DNA of 64,000 nt, from NCBI GenBank assembly GCA_003402315.1, contig QFXI01000025.1:25608-89607 (forward strand). Direction: 5' to 3'. Each line of letters opens with the position of its first letter. The first letter of the stretch is position 1. The notes below the pieces were generated by a model, which worked only from the letters and a program-made list of their open reading frames with translations, did no database searches and was not told the origin of the DNA. Origin of the DNA: Candidatus Nitrotoga sp. LAW. Its GTDB lineage: Bacteria > Pseudomonadota > Gammaproteobacteria > Burkholderiales > Gallionellaceae. Positions 18,528 through 30,072 of this stretch are shown one piece after another. Made by a program: the position numbers and the translations under genes.

Positions 18528-18761
18528 CTATTCTTCTTTAGGTCGACGCGCCCAAGCACAAGCATCTACTATATCTTTTTCAACGATACCTAATGCAATC
18601 AATTTGTCACGAACGGCATCAGCAGTTTGAATCAAATCTGGCGTCAAAATGATAGCAGCCCTGTCAATTTCAACATCGGAATATCCAACGGCCACCCCCA
18701 TTTGGGAAGCAGTTTCGTCCGACAACGTGATCTGTTTGCTTGGAGTTGTCTTGAGGCACAT
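18528..18761 (-). CDS. Putative antitoxin of the PIN toxin
   Basis: 77 residues, of a size and position (directly upstream, 1-base gap) expected for the cognate antitoxin. The segment ITLSDETASQMGVAVGYSDVEIDRAA suggests an N-terminal beta strand followed by a helix, but I do not recognise a specific antitoxin family. The DNA just upstream is AT-rich (TAAATAATTATAGT) and no clear ribosome site precedes the ATG, so a very short leader is possible. Confidence 0.55.
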   Translation of the reverse strand: MCLKTTPSKQITLSDETASQMGVAVGYSDVEIDRAAIILTPDLIQTADAVRDKLIALGIVEKDIVDACAWARRPKEE

Positions 18762-19210
18762 AACGACTATAATTATTTAGGGCAAGCATAGGTAAATATA
18801 GCAAAATTTTACCTGAGAAAACAAATGTACGCAAGTTTAAACCATTGTCCAACAATGGCGTAGCAGGCTTTGCCGGCCTTAGCCGCCATATTAAAAGTGG
18901 CTGGGTTTATCTAAGCAGCAATTAATCGTTTAGTTCGTGCACGTGACGCACACAACAACACGTTCGGGCGGCGAATCTCAAACAATTACCGAAACTAATA
19001 CCTCCCAAATACAGAGCAGATCACTCAATAAAAAATGCAATGTCCCCTAACAAAATTTAAACACAACCTATTGGATTACCTGGATTAATTTAACAACTAT
19101 TTTTCTTCAGTTGCCCTAAACAGGGCGGTGCGGCATAATTGCTAATTATTTGTTACAGAAATAATTTATTTATTCTTAAAACTCGAAGATGTTCAGGAGG
19201 TTAGTGAAAG
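18762..19210. other. Intergenic region between the TA pair and tkt
   Basis: 449 bases without a credible gene. It separates a minus-strand and a plus-strand unit, so it must hold promoters in both directions. The only element I can point to is AGGAGG at about 19196-19201, the strong ribosome site of tkt. I see no tRNA or IS end. Confidence 0.6.
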
Positions 19211-21226
19211 ATGGCTGCGGCGCGTAAAGTACACCCCCCCAAGTTTAATGACATAACTGGAGCGATCCGCGCTTTGGCAATGGATGCGGTTCAAAAAGCA
19301 AACTCTGGCCATCCTGGCGCTCCAATGGGCATGGCAGAAATCGCTGAAGCACTGTGGATTCACCACCTGCGCCACAATCCGGCTAACCCTAAATGGGTCG
19401 ACCGTGACCGTTTCGTGTTTTCCAACGGCCATGGCTCAATGCTGATTTATGCCTTGCTGCATTTGACCGGTTACGACTTATCGATTGATGAGTTGAAACG
19501 CTTTCGCCAACTGCACTCCCAGACTCCAGGTCATCCTGAATATGGCTACACCGCTGGTGTCGAAACTACTACAGGCCCGCTAGGCCAAGGTATTACCAAT
19601 GCAGTGGGTTTTGCCCTGGCAGAAAAAATGCTGGCAAATGAATTTAATCGTCCCGGCCACGAAATCGTTAACCACCATACTTATGTTTTCCTCGGCGACG
19701 GCTGCATGATGGAAGGCATTTCGCATGAATCCTGCGCATTGGCCGGTACATGGGGATTAGGCAAGCTGATCGCCTTCTGGGACGACAATGGTATTTCTAT
19801 TGATGGACATGTTGAAGCCTGGTTTACCGATGATACCGCCAAACGCTTCGAGTCTTATGGTTGGCATGTAATCGCCAATGTGGAAGGCCATGATCCCGAA
19901 GCAGTAGACCATGCCATCAAGGCCGCCAAGGAAGTTACCGACAAACCTACACTGATCTGCTGCAAGACCATCATCGGCGCGGGCTCCCCAAACAAGGCTG
20001 GTACGCATGACGTGCATGGCGCTGCATTGGGCGATGCGGAAATCGCCGCTACGCGCGAATACATAGGCTGGAAATATCCTCCGTTCGAAATTCCAGCGCA
20101 CGTTTATCAAGCGTGGAATGCGCGTACTAAAGGCGAGGGTTTAGAAAAATTGTGGGACAATAAATTTGCAGAATACCGCAAAGCTTTCCCCCAAGAAGCG
20201 GCTGAGTTTGAGCGTCGCATGAAGGGTGATTTGCCAGCGGACTGGGCGCAACATGCCGCGGATTTGATCGCTAAGACCAATGAGAAGGCGGAAACCATTG
20301 CCTCGCGCAAGGCGTCGCAAAATGCGATTAACGGCCTGGTGCCGGTACTACCTGAGTTTCTGGGCGGTTCGGCGGATCTTACCGGTTCGAACCTGACTAA
20401 TTGGACGGGCGCCAAGCACGTTCATGGGAAATCGACAGGTAACTACATTAGTTACGGAGTACGCGAATTCGGCATGTCAGCCATTATGAATGGCGTGGCG
20501 TTACATGGTGGTTTGCTGCCATTTGGCGGCACTTTCCTGATGTTCTCAGAATATGCACGCAATGCACTGCGCATGGCTGCGTTGATGAAACAACGTGTGA
20601 TTTTCGTGTACACGCATGACTCCATCGGTCTGGGCGAAGACGGTCCAACTCACCAACCAGTGGAACAAACCGCTACGCTACGCTACATCCCAAATATGGA
20701 CGTTTGGCGTCCTTGTGATACGGTGGAATCTGCCGTGTCATGGGTTGCAGCGGTCGAGCGCAAAACCGGCCCGAGCAGCCTTATCTTCAGCCGCCAAAAT
20801 TTAGCATTCCAAAAGCGCGATGAATCTCAAATCACCAACATTCGCAAGGGTGGCTATGTGTTGTCGGAAGCCGCCAATGGCAAACCACAAGCGCTTATTA
20901 TCGCGACTGGTTCTGAAGTGGGTCTGGCAATGGACGCACAAAAAGCCTTGGCTCAAGACGGCATCAATGTACGAGTAGTTTCCATGCCTTCAACCAATGT
21001 ATTTGATCGTCAAGATCAGGCATACAAGGACAGCGTATTACCAAAGGGCAGTAAGCGCGTAGCTGTCGAAGCTGGTGTAACGGATTTTTGGTACAAATAT
21101 GTTGGTTTGGACGGCGCGGTAATTGGCATGGATACCTTTGGCGAATCTGCCCCGGCAAGTGAATTGTTCAAACACTTCGGCTTTACCCTAGAGAATGTGG
21201 TAAAAACCGTGAAAAGCATACTTTAA
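19211..21226 (+). CDS. tkt: Transketolase
   Basis: 671 residues. It moves two-carbon units in the pentose phosphate and Calvin-Benson cycles with thiamine diphosphate. Seen are [18 protein letters not shown], the ThDP motif [34 protein letters not shown], the pyrimidine domain with [13 protein letters not shown] and [19 protein letters not shown], and the C-terminal domain [14 protein letters not shown]. The start has AGGAGG 9 bases upstream. It leads the tkt-gap-pgk-pyk-fba block, the layout often seen in autotrophic betaproteobacteria (cbb-type), although no RuBisCO or phosphoribulokinase gene is in this window. Confidence 0.97.
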   Translation: MAAARKVHPPKFNDITGAIRALAMDAVQKANSGHPGAPMGMAEIAEALWIHHLRHNPANPKWVDRDRFVFSNGHGSMLIYALLHLTGYDLSIDELKRFRQLHSQTPGHPEYGYTAGVETTTGPLGQGITNAVGFALAEKMLANEFNRPGHEIVNHHTYVFLGDGCMMEGISHESCALAGTWGLGKLIAFWDDNGISIDGHVEAWFTDDTAKRFESYGWHVIANVEGHDPEAVDHAIKAAKEVTDKPTLICCKTIIGAGSPNKAGTHDVHGAALGDAEIAATREYIGWKYPPFEIPAHVYQAWNARTKGEGLEKLWDNKFAEYRKAFPQEAAEFERRMKGDLPADWAQHAADLIAKTNEKAETIASRKASQNAINGLVPVLPEFLGGSADLTGSNLTNWTGAKHVHGKSTGNYISYGVREFGMSAIMNGVALHGGLLPFGGTFLMFSEYARNALRMAALMKQRVIFVYTHDSIGLGEDGPTHQPVEQTATLRYIPNMDVWRPCDTVESAVSWVAAVERKTGPSSLIFSRQNLAFQKRDESQITNIRKGGYVLSEAANGKPQALIIATGSEVGLAMDAQKALAQDGINVRVVSMPSTNVFDRQDQAYKDSVLPKGSKRVAVEAGVTDFWYKYVGLDGAVIGMDTFGESAPASELFKHFGFTLENVVKTVKSIL

Positions 21227-22582
<1,356 letters not shown>

Positions 22583-22592
22583 ACATGTGTGC

Positions 22593-22618
22593 AAGGTGAG
22601 GCACTCCCTCACCTTTTT
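22593..22618 (+). terminator. Hairpin terminator or attenuator after gap
   Basis: Stem AAGGTGAGG (22593-22601) pairs with CCTCACCTT (22607-22615) around a 5-base loop, and a T run follows. It lies between gap and pgk and would reduce but not necessarily stop transcription into pgk. Confidence 0.75.
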
Positions 22619-22665
22619 GCATTTCTTCTTATCGTTTCACCTCGAATGGTTAATTGGAGAAAGAA

Positions 22666-23850
22666 TTGTCCGTAATCAAAATGACTGATTTGGATCTCAA
22701 GGGCAGACGTGTCCTGATCCGCGAAGACTTGAATGTTCCCCAAGCCGATGACGGCACCATAACTGATGATACCCGCATCCGAGCAAGCATGCCTACCATC
22801 CAGCACGCCGTAAAAGCAGGCGCCAAAGTAATGTTGATGTCCCACCTCGGTCGTCCTGAAGAAGGTATATATTCCGAGGCCGATTCCCTAAAGCCTGTAG
22901 CCAAGCGTTTATCTGACTTACTGGGTAAAGAGATACGGGTAATTAAAGATTGGCTGGACGGCGGCTTCACCATCGCCGATGGCGAAGTCGTACTATTTGA
23001 AAACGTACGCTTCAATAAAGGTGAAGGCAAAAATAACGACGAGCTGTCCCAAAAAATGGCTAAGCTGTGTGACATCTATGCGATGGATGCATTCGGTACC
23101 GCGCATCGCGCGCAAGCTTCCACCCACGGTGTGGCGAAATATGCGCCAGTGGCATGCGCTGGCCCACTACTGGCAGCCGAACTGGAAGCATTGGGCAAGG
23201 CATTAAAAAGTCCGGCTCACCCGCTGATCGCCATCGTCGGCGGTTCTAAAGTTTCAACCAAGTTGACCGTATTGGAATCATTGTCCCACATTGTAGATCA
23301 ATTGATCGTCGGTGGCGGCATTGCCAATACTTTCATCAAAGCGGCTGGTTATAACGTCGGTAAATCGCTATATGAACCCGATCTTGTCGCCGAAGCTCAG
23401 CGTTTAATACAAGCCGCCAAGACCAAAGGCGGATCAATTCCGGTACCTACCGATGTGGTCGTAGGCAAGAAATTCGATGCCAATGAGCCAGCCGTGGTGA
23501 AGAAAGTGGCTGATATCACCGACGATGATATGATTTTTGATATTGGTCCCGAAACTGCCCAGACTTATGCAGCCTATCTGAAGAACGCAGCAACCATCGT
23601 GTGGAATGGCCCGGTAGGCGTATTTGAATTTGACCAATTTGGCGCCGGCACCAAAACACTAGGCATGGCGATTGCGGAAAGTCCCGCATTTTCTATCGCC
23701 GGCGGTGGGGATACACTGGCGGCGATTGCCAAATACAAGATCAGCGATCAAGTAAGCTATATTTCCACGGGCGGCGGTGCATTTCTAGAATTCCTCGAAG
23801 GCAAAAAATTGCCGGCGGTAGAAATTCTTGAGCAACGTGCGGCGAAGTAA
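22666..23850 (+). CDS. pgk: Phosphoglycerate kinase
   Basis: 394 residues. I place the start at a TTG (22666), preceded by GGAG 6 bases upstream. It gives [18 protein letters not shown], which matches the well-known start of the E. coli enzyme; the frame also extends to a TTG at 22654 that would lie on the ribosome site. Seen are [18 protein letters not shown], the substrate loop LMSHLGRP, the hinge and nucleotide site [16 protein letters not shown], and the C-terminal [12 protein letters not shown] with [12 protein letters not shown]. It transfers phosphate between 1,3-bisphosphoglycerate and ADP. pyk follows after 16 bases. Confidence 0.96.
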   Translation: MSVIKMTDLDLKGRRVLIREDLNVPQADDGTITDDTRIRASMPTIQHAVKAGAKVMLMSHLGRPEEGIYSEADSLKPVAKRLSDLLGKEIRVIKDWLDGGFTIADGEVVLFENVRFNKGEGKNNDELSQKMAKLCDIYAMDAFGTAHRAQASTHGVAKYAPVACAGPLLAAELEALGKALKSPAHPLIAIVGGSKVSTKLTVLESLSHIVDQLIVGGGIANTFIKAAGYNVGKSLYEPDLVAEAQRLIQAAKTKGGSIPVPTDVVVGKKFDANEPAVVKKVADITDDDMIFDIGPETAQTYAAYLKNAATIVWNGPVGVFEFDQFGAGTKTLGMAIAESPAFSIAGGGDTLAAIAKYKISDQVSYISTGGGAFLEFLEGKKLPAVEILEQRAAK

Positions 23851-23866
23851 ATAAGACGAGAAATTT

Positions 23867-25306
23867 ATGTTACGCAGAACCAAGATTGTTGCCACTCTGG
23901 GACCAGCCTCCAGCGACCAGAAAGTACTAGAAAAAATGATACTTGCTGGTGTGGATGTGGTACGCATGAATTTTTCCCATGGCACAGCGCAAGACCACGT
24001 GGCGCGTGTTGAAAAAGTGCGCGCTGCAGCGGCTGCATGTGGCCGTATTATAGGGATTCTTGCCGACCTGCAAGGCCCAAAAATTCGTGTAGGAAAAATT
24101 GAAAATGACAAAATTATTCTCAAGCAAGGGGATATTTTTATCCTGGATGCGGAATGGACAGGCCTCGGCAATCAAGAACGCGTTGGTCTCGATTACAAGA
24201 ACTTACCTAAGGATGTCAGCAAAGGTTCGGTACTGTTGCTGAATGACGGTATGCTGGAATTCGATGTAATCGAAGTAAAAGGCGCGCAAATTATCTGCAA
24301 AGTAGTATGCGGCGGGGTATTGTCCAACAACAAGGGCATCAATCGCAAGGGTGGTGGTTTGACTGCGCCCGCGCTTACCGACAAGGACAAGGAGGACATT
24401 AAGACCGCCGCCTTGATTAAAGCGGATTATCTGGCAATTTCCTTCCCGCGCTCGGCGAATGACATGAAATTGGCGCGCAAATTGATGCATGCGGCTGGCG
24501 GCAAAAGCTTATTAATGGCTAAAATTGAGCGTGCTGAAGCCATTGCCGTATTAGACGAAATTATTGACGCATCCGACGCTATCATGGTGGCTCGTGGCGA
24601 CCTTTCCGTGGAAGTGGGAGACGCCGCCGTACCAGGCTTGCAAAAACGCATGATCCGTATGGCGCGTGCCAAAAATAAGCTGGTTATCACTGCCACTCAG
24701 ATGATGGAATCCATGATCACCAACCCGATTCCCACTCGTGCGGAAGTGTCGGACGTGGCAAATGCGGTACTCGATGGCACCGATGCGGTAATGCTATCGG
24801 CAGAAACTGCGGTGGGCGACTATCCCATCGAAACCATCAAATCCATGGTGCGTATCTGTATTAACGCGGAAAGTGAGATGGAAGATATCGCCACCAGCCA
24901 CCGTCTGCTACAAACGAAATTCGCACGCATCGATCAGGCTATCGCCATGTCTGCGCTATATGCAGCTTCTCACTTTACAATTAAAGCAATTGTGGCACTG
25001 ACTCAGTCCGGTTCAACTCCCCTGTGGATGTCCCGTATGAATGCAAGGGTGCCGATTTTTGCGTTAACACCAACTGAATCAACCTTGAGTAAGGTAACCC
25101 TATTCAGCGGAGTGCATCCGATTGCATTTAACACTACCTCAAAAATTCCTTCGGTAGAGTTGCGCGCAGCAGAGGACGAACTGGTACGTTTGGGATTAGT
25201 ACAAGAAGGTGACATGATTGTGATGACAATAGGTGAAGCCGTTGGCAAGGCTGGCTATACCAATACCCTGAAAATTGTCCGGGTAGGCGATCACCGTAAG
25301 CACTGA
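23867..25306 (+). CDS. pyk: Pyruvate kinase
   Basis: 479 residues. MLRRTKIVATLGPASSDQKVLE is the canonical start. MNFSHGTAQDH, the catalytic region MAKIERAEAIAVLDEIIDASDAIMVARGDL (positions about 220-250) and ATQMMESMITNPIPTRAEVSDVANAVLDGTDAVMLSAE all lie in the TIM barrel. A C-terminal allosteric domain closes the protein. It makes pyruvate and ATP from phosphoenolpyruvate. Its presence inside the Calvin-type block, close behind pgk, suggests cotranscription. Confidence 0.96.
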   Translation: MLRRTKIVATLGPASSDQKVLEKMILAGVDVVRMNFSHGTAQDHVARVEKVRAAAAACGRIIGILADLQGPKIRVGKIENDKIILKQGDIFILDAEWTGLGNQERVGLDYKNLPKDVSKGSVLLLNDGMLEFDVIEVKGAQIICKVVCGGVLSNNKGINRKGGGLTAPALTDKDKEDIKTAALIKADYLAISFPRSANDMKLARKLMHAAGGKSLLMAKIERAEAIAVLDEIIDASDAIMVARGDLSVEVGDAAVPGLQKRMIRMARAKNKLVITATQMMESMITNPIPTRAEVSDVANAVLDGTDAVMLSAETAVGDYPIETIKSMVRICINAESEMEDIATSHRLLQTKFARIDQAIAMSALYAASHFTIKAIVALTQSGSTPLWMSRMNARVPIFALTPTESTLSKVTLFSGVHPIAFNTTSKIPSVELRAAEDELVRLGLVQEGDMIVMTIGEAVGKAGYTNTLKIVRVGDHRKH

Positions 25307-25395
25307 AGAGTTGAAGCACGGCCGAGTTTTCCCGTACACTGCTAGATTCTATTTTCGATTTTGTTTGATAACTTTAAATTTGCTAGGAGAAAAAA

Positions 25396-26460
25396 ATGGC
25401 TCTTGTTTCATTACGCCAGCTGCTGGATCATGCAGCCGAGAACGGATACGGCCTGCCCGCATTCAACGTCAATAATTTGGAACAGGTCAAGGCAATCATG
25501 GAGGCAGCGGATGAAACCAATAGCCCAGTGATTATGCAAGGCTCAGCTGGCGCCCGTAAATATGCAGGTGAAGCATTCCTGCGCCACCTGATTCTAGCTG
25601 CTGTGGAGACTTATCCGCACATTCCAGTAGTCATGCATCAAGATCATGGAGCTTCCCCGGCTGTATGTATCAACGCCATTCGTTCCGGATTTTCCAGCGT
25701 AATGATGGATGGCTCTTTGAAAGAAGATGCCAAGACCCCATCCTCTTATGAATACAACGTTGACGTAACGAGTAAAGTTGTTGATATTTCCCACGCGGTC
25801 GGTGTATCCGTTGAAGGTGAGCTAGGTTGCTTAGGCTCACTTGAAACCGGCATGGGCGAACAAGAAGATGGGCAAGGCGCAGAAGGCAAACTAGATCACT
25901 CGCAACTACTTACCGATCCAGAAGAAGCAGCCGATTTTGTCAGGAAAACTGGCGTAGATGCACTGGCAATAGCAATCGGTACCTCGCACGGTGCATATAA
26001 ATTTACCCGTCCACCCACAGGCGACACTTTGGATATTAAGCGCATCAAGGCGATCCACGCCCGCATTCCCAACACTCACTTGGTAATGCATGGTTCTTCT
26101 TCTGTACCGCAAGAATGGCTGAAAATTATTGACCAATTTGGCGGCGACATGGGGGAAACCTACGGCGTGCCAGTTTCGGAAATAGTCGAGGGTATCAAAC
26201 ATGGCGTACGAAAAGTTAACATCGACACAGACCTGCGCATGGCATCTACAGGCGCGGTACGTCGTCACTTGGCACAAAACCCCAAAAATTTTGATCCACG
26301 TAAATTCTTGGCGGAATCAACTATAGCCATGAAGGAAATTTGCAAAGCACGTTATGAAGCCTTCGGTTCTGCTGGCCAAGCTTCGAAAATAAAAGCATTA
26401 TCACTGGATGCGATGGCCATCAGGTACACCAAAGGTGAGCTCAAAGCTATCGTCAAATAA
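25396..26460 (+). CDS. fba: Class II fructose-1,6-bisphosphate aldolase (CbbA type)
   Basis: 354 residues. The zinc-dependent TIM-barrel aldolase joins or splits fructose-1,6-bisphosphate, and sedoheptulose bisphosphate in the Calvin cycle. Visible metal and substrate segments are [61 protein letters not shown] and [14 protein letters not shown]. The ribosome site is TAGGAGA, and the 89-base spacer from pyk could carry its own promoter. A strong terminator after it closes the block. Confidence 0.96.
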   Translation: MALVSLRQLLDHAAENGYGLPAFNVNNLEQVKAIMEAADETNSPVIMQGSAGARKYAGEAFLRHLILAAVETYPHIPVVMHQDHGASPAVCINAIRSGFSSVMMDGSLKEDAKTPSSYEYNVDVTSKVVDISHAVGVSVEGELGCLGSLETGMGEQEDGQGAEGKLDHSQLLTDPEEAADFVRKTGVDALAIAIGTSHGAYKFTRPPTGDTLDIKRIKAIHARIPNTHLVMHGSSSVPQEWLKIIDQFGGDMGETYGVPVSEIVEGIKHGVRKVNIDTDLRMASTGAVRRHLAQNPKNFDPRKFLAESTIAMKEICKARYEAFGSAGQASKIKALSLDAMAIRYTKGELKAIVK

Positions 26461-26479
26461 CTCAATATAAATACAATTA

Positions 26480-26506
26480 AAAAGCGGTTTTCGAACCGCT
26501 TTTTTC
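26480..26506 (+). terminator. Rho-independent terminator after fba
   Basis: Stem AAAGCGGTT (26481-26489) pairs with AACCGCTTT (26494-26502) with a TTCG tetraloop and a run of T after it. An A run on the other side makes it usable in both directions. Confidence 0.92.
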
Positions 26507-26721
26507 TTATTTCGAGAATTTCCTGTTTTTTATCGAACGTCCTCATTACACACCAAATTAATCTGACTAGACATATACAGGTAACACAAGTACTTTCCAA
26601 TTCAAAAATAAATTTAAACAATGACAAACGTATTGTGGCCGAAGATCGATTATTACGCTTAATTCATGTTGAAAGAGGCTGGGCGTTTGACCACTAAGAG
26701 TATTTCTGTTAAATTGATAAT

Positions 26722-26898
26722 ATGGATAGCAATGAATTTAAACAATGGCTTGTTAAGCAAGGCGCTACGTTTCAGCCAGGCCAAGGAGCTCACATCAGGG
26801 TGTTTCTTAATGGCCGTCAATCAGTGCTGCCGATGCATGACGCAGAATTGAAAACTGATACTATTGAATACATTAAAAAACGGCTAGGGTTAAATTAA
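26722..26898 (+). CDS. hicA: HicA-type mRNA interferase toxin
   Basis: 58 residues, MDSNEFKQWLVKQGA onwards. It shows the HicA double-stranded-RNA-binding-like pattern: an N-terminal helix, the catalytic His in GAHIRVFLNGRQSVLPMH (His24), and a C-terminal helix TIEYIKKRLGL. HicA toxins bind and cleave mRNA. Ten bases after its stop begins the HicB antitoxin, the normal order. The Gly-Ser before the catalytic His of typical HicA is Gly-Ala here. No strong ribosome site is seen. Confidence 0.85.
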   Translation: MDSNEFKQWLVKQGATFQPGQGAHIRVFLNGRQSVLPMHDAELKTDTIEYIKKRLGLN

Positions 26899-26908
26899 GG
26901 AACTTGCG

Positions 26909-27178
26909 ATGTTTGAATATCCAGTGGACTTGATACCTGCCAAAGATGGCGGATTTGTCGTAACTTTTCCCGATGTACCAGAAGCCATTACCCAAGGTGA
27001 TGATAAAGACGAAGCACTGCAGTATGCTAGTGAGGCGCTGGAAACTGCGCTTGGTTTCTATATAGGGGATCGTCGTCAGCTACCCTTACCCTCCCTTGCA
27101 GCGGGGCGCCCCACTGTTACGCCCGATGCAATAGTGATTGCCAAGATGATTTCAAACTGGTTATCTATGAAAAAATAA
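26909..27178 (+). CDS. hicB: HicB-type antitoxin, lacking the C-terminal DNA-binding part
   Basis: 89 residues. The partial RNase-H-like HicB domain is complete: FEYPVDLIPAKDGGFVVTFPDVPEAITQG, then DEALQYASEALETALGFYI, then RRQLPLPS. Many HicB proteins continue after PTVTxxALxAAK with a helix-turn-helix or ribbon-helix-helix domain to about 110-140 residues. Here the chain ends 10 residues past the equivalent Ala-Lys. Either this is a naturally short HicB that neutralises HicA without DNA binding, or a truncation. The following bases in other frames do not obviously restore the missing domain. Confidence 0.85.
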   Translation: MFEYPVDLIPAKDGGFVVTFPDVPEAITQGDDKDEALQYASEALETALGFYIGDRRQLPLPSLAAGRPTVTPDAIVIAKMISNWLSMKK

Positions 27179-27209
27179 CCTAAGGTAGCGTTTAAAAAAA
27201 CAGAATAGG

Positions 27210-27233
27210 CCTTTTGCTTCATACAAAAGGTTT
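27210..27233 (+). terminator. Weak hairpin after hicB
   Basis: CCTTTTG (27210-27216) pairs with CAAAAGG (27224-27230), followed by three T. It is short and low in GC; a possible terminator between hicAB and the convergent rlmI gene. Confidence 0.35.
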
Positions 27234-27333
27234 ATAGCAAATCAGATCCAACGCTCCAATTTCGCTGTTTTTCGCATAGTATTACTTCTCCGTTTGGAAA
27301 GTCTCCATTCAGTTGTCTGACATAATCTCAATA

Positions 27334-28521
27334 TTAACCTGCCACGCGCAATACAAGTCCCTTAAGATATGCGCCTTCCGGGAAGTTCAATAATATCGGG
27401 TGATCTGGCGCAGCGTGCAGTTTGTATATAATGTGTGCAGTCACTCCGGCGTCCAAAGCAGCACCGGCAATAATTTTCTGGAATAAGTCATCATTTATAC
27501 CGCTAGAACATGAATAGGTGGCAAGCATTCCTCCCGGTCTAAGCAGCTTGAAACCTAACAGGTTAATATCCTTGTAGCCACGCGCAGCTTTTTCGGCGAA
27601 GGCTGCGGTAGGCGCAAATTTAGGTGGATCAAGAATGATCAGATCAAATTTTCGGTTCTGGTCACGCAGCTTGCGCAGTGTCTGGAACACGTCGTCACAT
27701 TGCCATTCAGCGCGGCTAGCATCCTGTCCATTCAGCTCCACATTGCGCTGTGCCAGCTGCAACGCTTCATTCGAAGAATCGATTGATAGCACTGATTTCG
27801 CACCGCTGCGCAATGCATACAACGAGAAACCGCCGCTATAGCAAAAGCAATTCAAAACATTCTTGTCTTGTGCCAGGGTTCCAATGAGTTCGCGATTATC
27901 ACGCTGGTCGAGATAAAAGCCCGTCTTCTGCCCATGCACTACATCCACGGCAAAGTGCAGCCCGTGTTCAATAATGGTTAACGATTTGGGCAAATTGCCA
28001 TGTAGTACGTTATTGCGTTCTGGCAAGCCTTCTAATGCACGTGAGTCAGAATCGGAACGCTCGTAAATACAAACCGGATTGCACATCTCTTGCAGTATGT
28101 CGGCGCAAGTGTCGCGCCAGTGTTCCGCTCCCGCACTGCCAATCTGCATAACCAGTACATCGCCATATTGATCTACTACCAACCCGGGCAGACCATCGGA
28201 TTCGCCATGAATCAGGCGCAGGCCAGTGCTATGTTGCGCCAATTTAAGATCTTTGCGCAATGCCAGTGCATGGGTGATTTTCTTGCGAAAAAAAGCTGCA
28301 TCGATGCTTTGCTCTGCGTTCCATGACCACACTCGCGCAGCAATTTGTGAGTGTGCATTGTATGCAGCATGAGCGAGGAAAGCGCCTTGTGTTGAGTATA
28401 TCTGTACTGTGTCACCATCAGCAGGTGAACCTTCCACACGTTTAATTGCCCCGGAAAATATCCAGGGATGACGGCGCAGAAGGGATTTCTCTCTTCCTTC
28501 CTTGAGAATAATTTTATTCAT
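27334..28521 (-). CDS. rlmI: 23S rRNA (cytosine-5) methyltransferase RlmI-like
   Basis: 395 residues. The N-terminal PUA domain (IILKEGREKSLLRRHPWIFSGAI) is followed by an EEHEE-type linker and a SAM-binding Rossmann domain. The latter has FCYSGGFSLYALRSGAKSVLSID, NVELNG and LIILDPPKFAPTA, plus the segment LLRPGGMLATYSCSSGI. This is the RlmI/RlmK-L family of rRNA cytosine-C5 methylases. It overlaps the xerC stop by 4 bases. The exact target (m5C1962 in E. coli) is inferred from the family. Confidence 0.87.
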   Translation of the reverse strand: MNKIILKEGREKSLLRRHPWIFSGAIKRVEGSPADGDTVQIYSTQGAFLAHAAYNAHSQIAARVWSWNAEQSIDAAFFRKKITHALALRKDLKLAQHSTGLRLIHGESDGLPGLVVDQYGDVLVMQIGSAGAEHWRDTCADILQEMCNPVCIYERSDSDSRALEGLPERNNVLHGNLPKSLTIIEHGLHFAVDVVHGQKTGFYLDQRDNRELIGTLAQDKNVLNCFCYSGGFSLYALRSGAKSVLSIDSSNEALQLAQRNVELNGQDASRAEWQCDDVFQTLRKLRDQNRKFDLIILDPPKFAPTAAFAEKAARGYKDINLLGFKLLRPGGMLATYSCSSGINDDLFQKIIAGAALDAGVTAHIIYKLHAAPDHPILLNFPEGAYLKGLVLRVAG

Positions 28522-29438
28522 GAAGTTTTCTTTTTGGCCCGCGGATGCGCGGCATCGTAAATTTTACTGAGGTATTGAAAATCAAGATGAGTGTAAACCT
28601 GCGTAGTAGAAATACTGGTATGGCCGAGCATTTCTTGCACTGCCCGTAAATCTCCACTGGATTGCAGCACATGTGAGGCAAACGAATGGCGCAACAAGTG
28701 GGGGTGAACGCCGCTGGTGATGCCCTGTTTGATGCCCCAGCCTGACATGCGTAATTGCACCGCACGCGAACCAATGCGGCTACCATTGCGGTTAACGAAC
28801 AGTGCCGTTTCATCCTGTTTGACCAACTGTCCGCGCAGTGCCAACCAAGCTTGCAACGCGGAGATCGCATAGCGACCCAGCGGTACGATGCGTGTCTTGG
28901 CGCCTTTACCAATAACGCGTACAACTGCATCAGTAAAATCAAGCGCAACAGGATCGAGACTTACTAGCTCTGCCAAGCGCAGACCGGAAGAATAAAATAA
29001 CTCAAACATCGCTTTGTCGCGCACCGCCAAAATATCACCTGCTGTGGGTAATTCCATCATGCGCACAGCCTCGTCCGGGGAAAGTGCATGCGGCAGATTG
29101 CGCGCCGATTTAGGTGCACGCAGCCCGATACACGGATTGTCTTTGAATTGGTGGGCGCGTATTAAGTAAGAGTAAAAATTACGCCATGCCGACAGCATGC
29201 GCGCCAAACTCTTACCACCCAAACCGCTACCATGCAATTGGGCTACAAATCGGCGAATTTGATGGTTTTTGAGTTCGTTTAGGGGTGTAACACCAGCAAG
29301 CTTAAACAAACGGTAAATATCACGGGAATAATTTTCCGCAGTCAGTGGGGAGTAACGGCGCTCGTTACGCAGATGGTCGAGAAATCCGTGCAGTGCAACT
29401 TGGTTAAAAGTGGTAGCCTGTACGGTGCTGTTTATCAT
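28518..29438 (-). CDS. xerC: Tyrosine recombinase XerC
   Basis: 306 residues from the ATG at 29438; a GTG at 29465 in frame would overlap the DUF484 stop. An N-terminal SAM-like core-binding domain (FLDHLRNERRYSPLTAENYSRDI) precedes the catalytic domain. Catalytic residues are visible: Arg in SSGLRLAELVSL, His and Arg in HPHLLRHSFASHVLQ, His in MLGHTSISTTQVY and the Tyr nucleophile in QVYTHLDF. With XerD it resolves chromosome dimers at dif. Its position after dapF-DUF484 is the standard dapF-yigA-xerC order of proteobacteria. Confidence 0.94.
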   Translation of the reverse strand: MINSTVQATTFNQVALHGFLDHLRNERRYSPLTAENYSRDIYRLFKLAGVTPLNELKNHQIRRFVAQLHGSGLGGKSLARMLSAWRNFYSYLIRAHQFKDNPCIGLRAPKSARNLPHALSPDEAVRMMELPTAGDILAVRDKAMFELFYSSGLRLAELVSLDPVALDFTDAVVRVIGKGAKTRIVPLGRYAISALQAWLALRGQLVKQDETALFVNRNGSRIGSRAVQLRMSGWGIKQGITSGVHPHLLRHSFASHVLQSSGDLRAVQEMLGHTSISTTQVYTHLDFQYLSKIYDAAHPRAKKKTS

Positions 29439-29442
29439 CGTT

Positions 29443-30063
29443 TTATAGCGAGGGACGTAGCGCACTGCTCACAATTTCCGCAATACGCTGCAGAAACAAA
29501 GTACCCATGCCGGGATAAAAGCGCTGCGCATCTTCACTAGCCAATATTAACAGGCCGATAGATTGTTCATCCGTCCGTAGCGGTAAATAAGCAAATGAAT
29601 GCAAATGAACCGCACTTTCACCAAACCAGGCCAAAGTGTCATGAAGAGCGTGATGAACACAGACGGGTTGCAGTTGCTGATCCACAAAAGTAAGTACTTC
29701 CAAGCTAGGCGGTAACCCTTTCCAGATATGCAGTACAACATGTGGCACGGCAAAAATTTCACGCAAATTCTGCGTAATGACATTCTGCAAACTCATCAGG
29801 TCACGCACGCCAAATAACGCGAGGGTGAATTGATGCACTTTGTGCTGTAATGAGTCGTTTTCCTGAGCAAACTTTACCATCTCGTGCAGTTTTTTTTCCA
29901 AGCTTTTATTCTGCTCACGCAAAGTCAGTAACTGCCGCTCATTTAATGAAATGGTGCGTCCGCTATACGGATGGGGGATAGTAACTTCCGCTAACATATC
30001 AGCGTGATCTTCAAAGAACTGGGGATTATTTTGTAAATATAGTGCGATATCTGCGGATTTCAT
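29443..30063 (-). CDS. DUF484 (YigA-like) GAF-type protein
   Basis: 206 residues. The start MKSADIALYLQNNPQFFEDHADML and the segment IPHPYSGRTISLNERQL are the DUF484 hallmark. A coiled coil (about 45-75) and a GAF-like domain (about 90-205; IGLLILASEDAQRFYPGMGTLFL) follow. It is cytoplasmic and its function is unknown. It nearly always lies between dapF and xerC, as here. Confidence 0.92.
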   Translation of the reverse strand: MKSADIALYLQNNPQFFEDHADMLAEVTIPHPYSGRTISLNERQLLTLREQNKSLEKKLHEMVKFAQENDSLQHKVHQFTLALFGVRDLMSLQNVITQNLREIFAVPHVVLHIWKGLPPSLEVLTFVDQQLQPVCVHHALHDTLAWFGESAVHLHSFAYLPLRTDEQSIGLLILASEDAQRFYPGMGTLFLQRIAEIVSSALRPSL

Positions 30064-30072
30064 GTCGTCCTC

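Noticed and set aside
26666..26851. 61-codon plus-strand frame covering the hicA region
   Set aside because: It is out of frame with the HicA gene, which has clear family motifs; the longer frame is a shadow.
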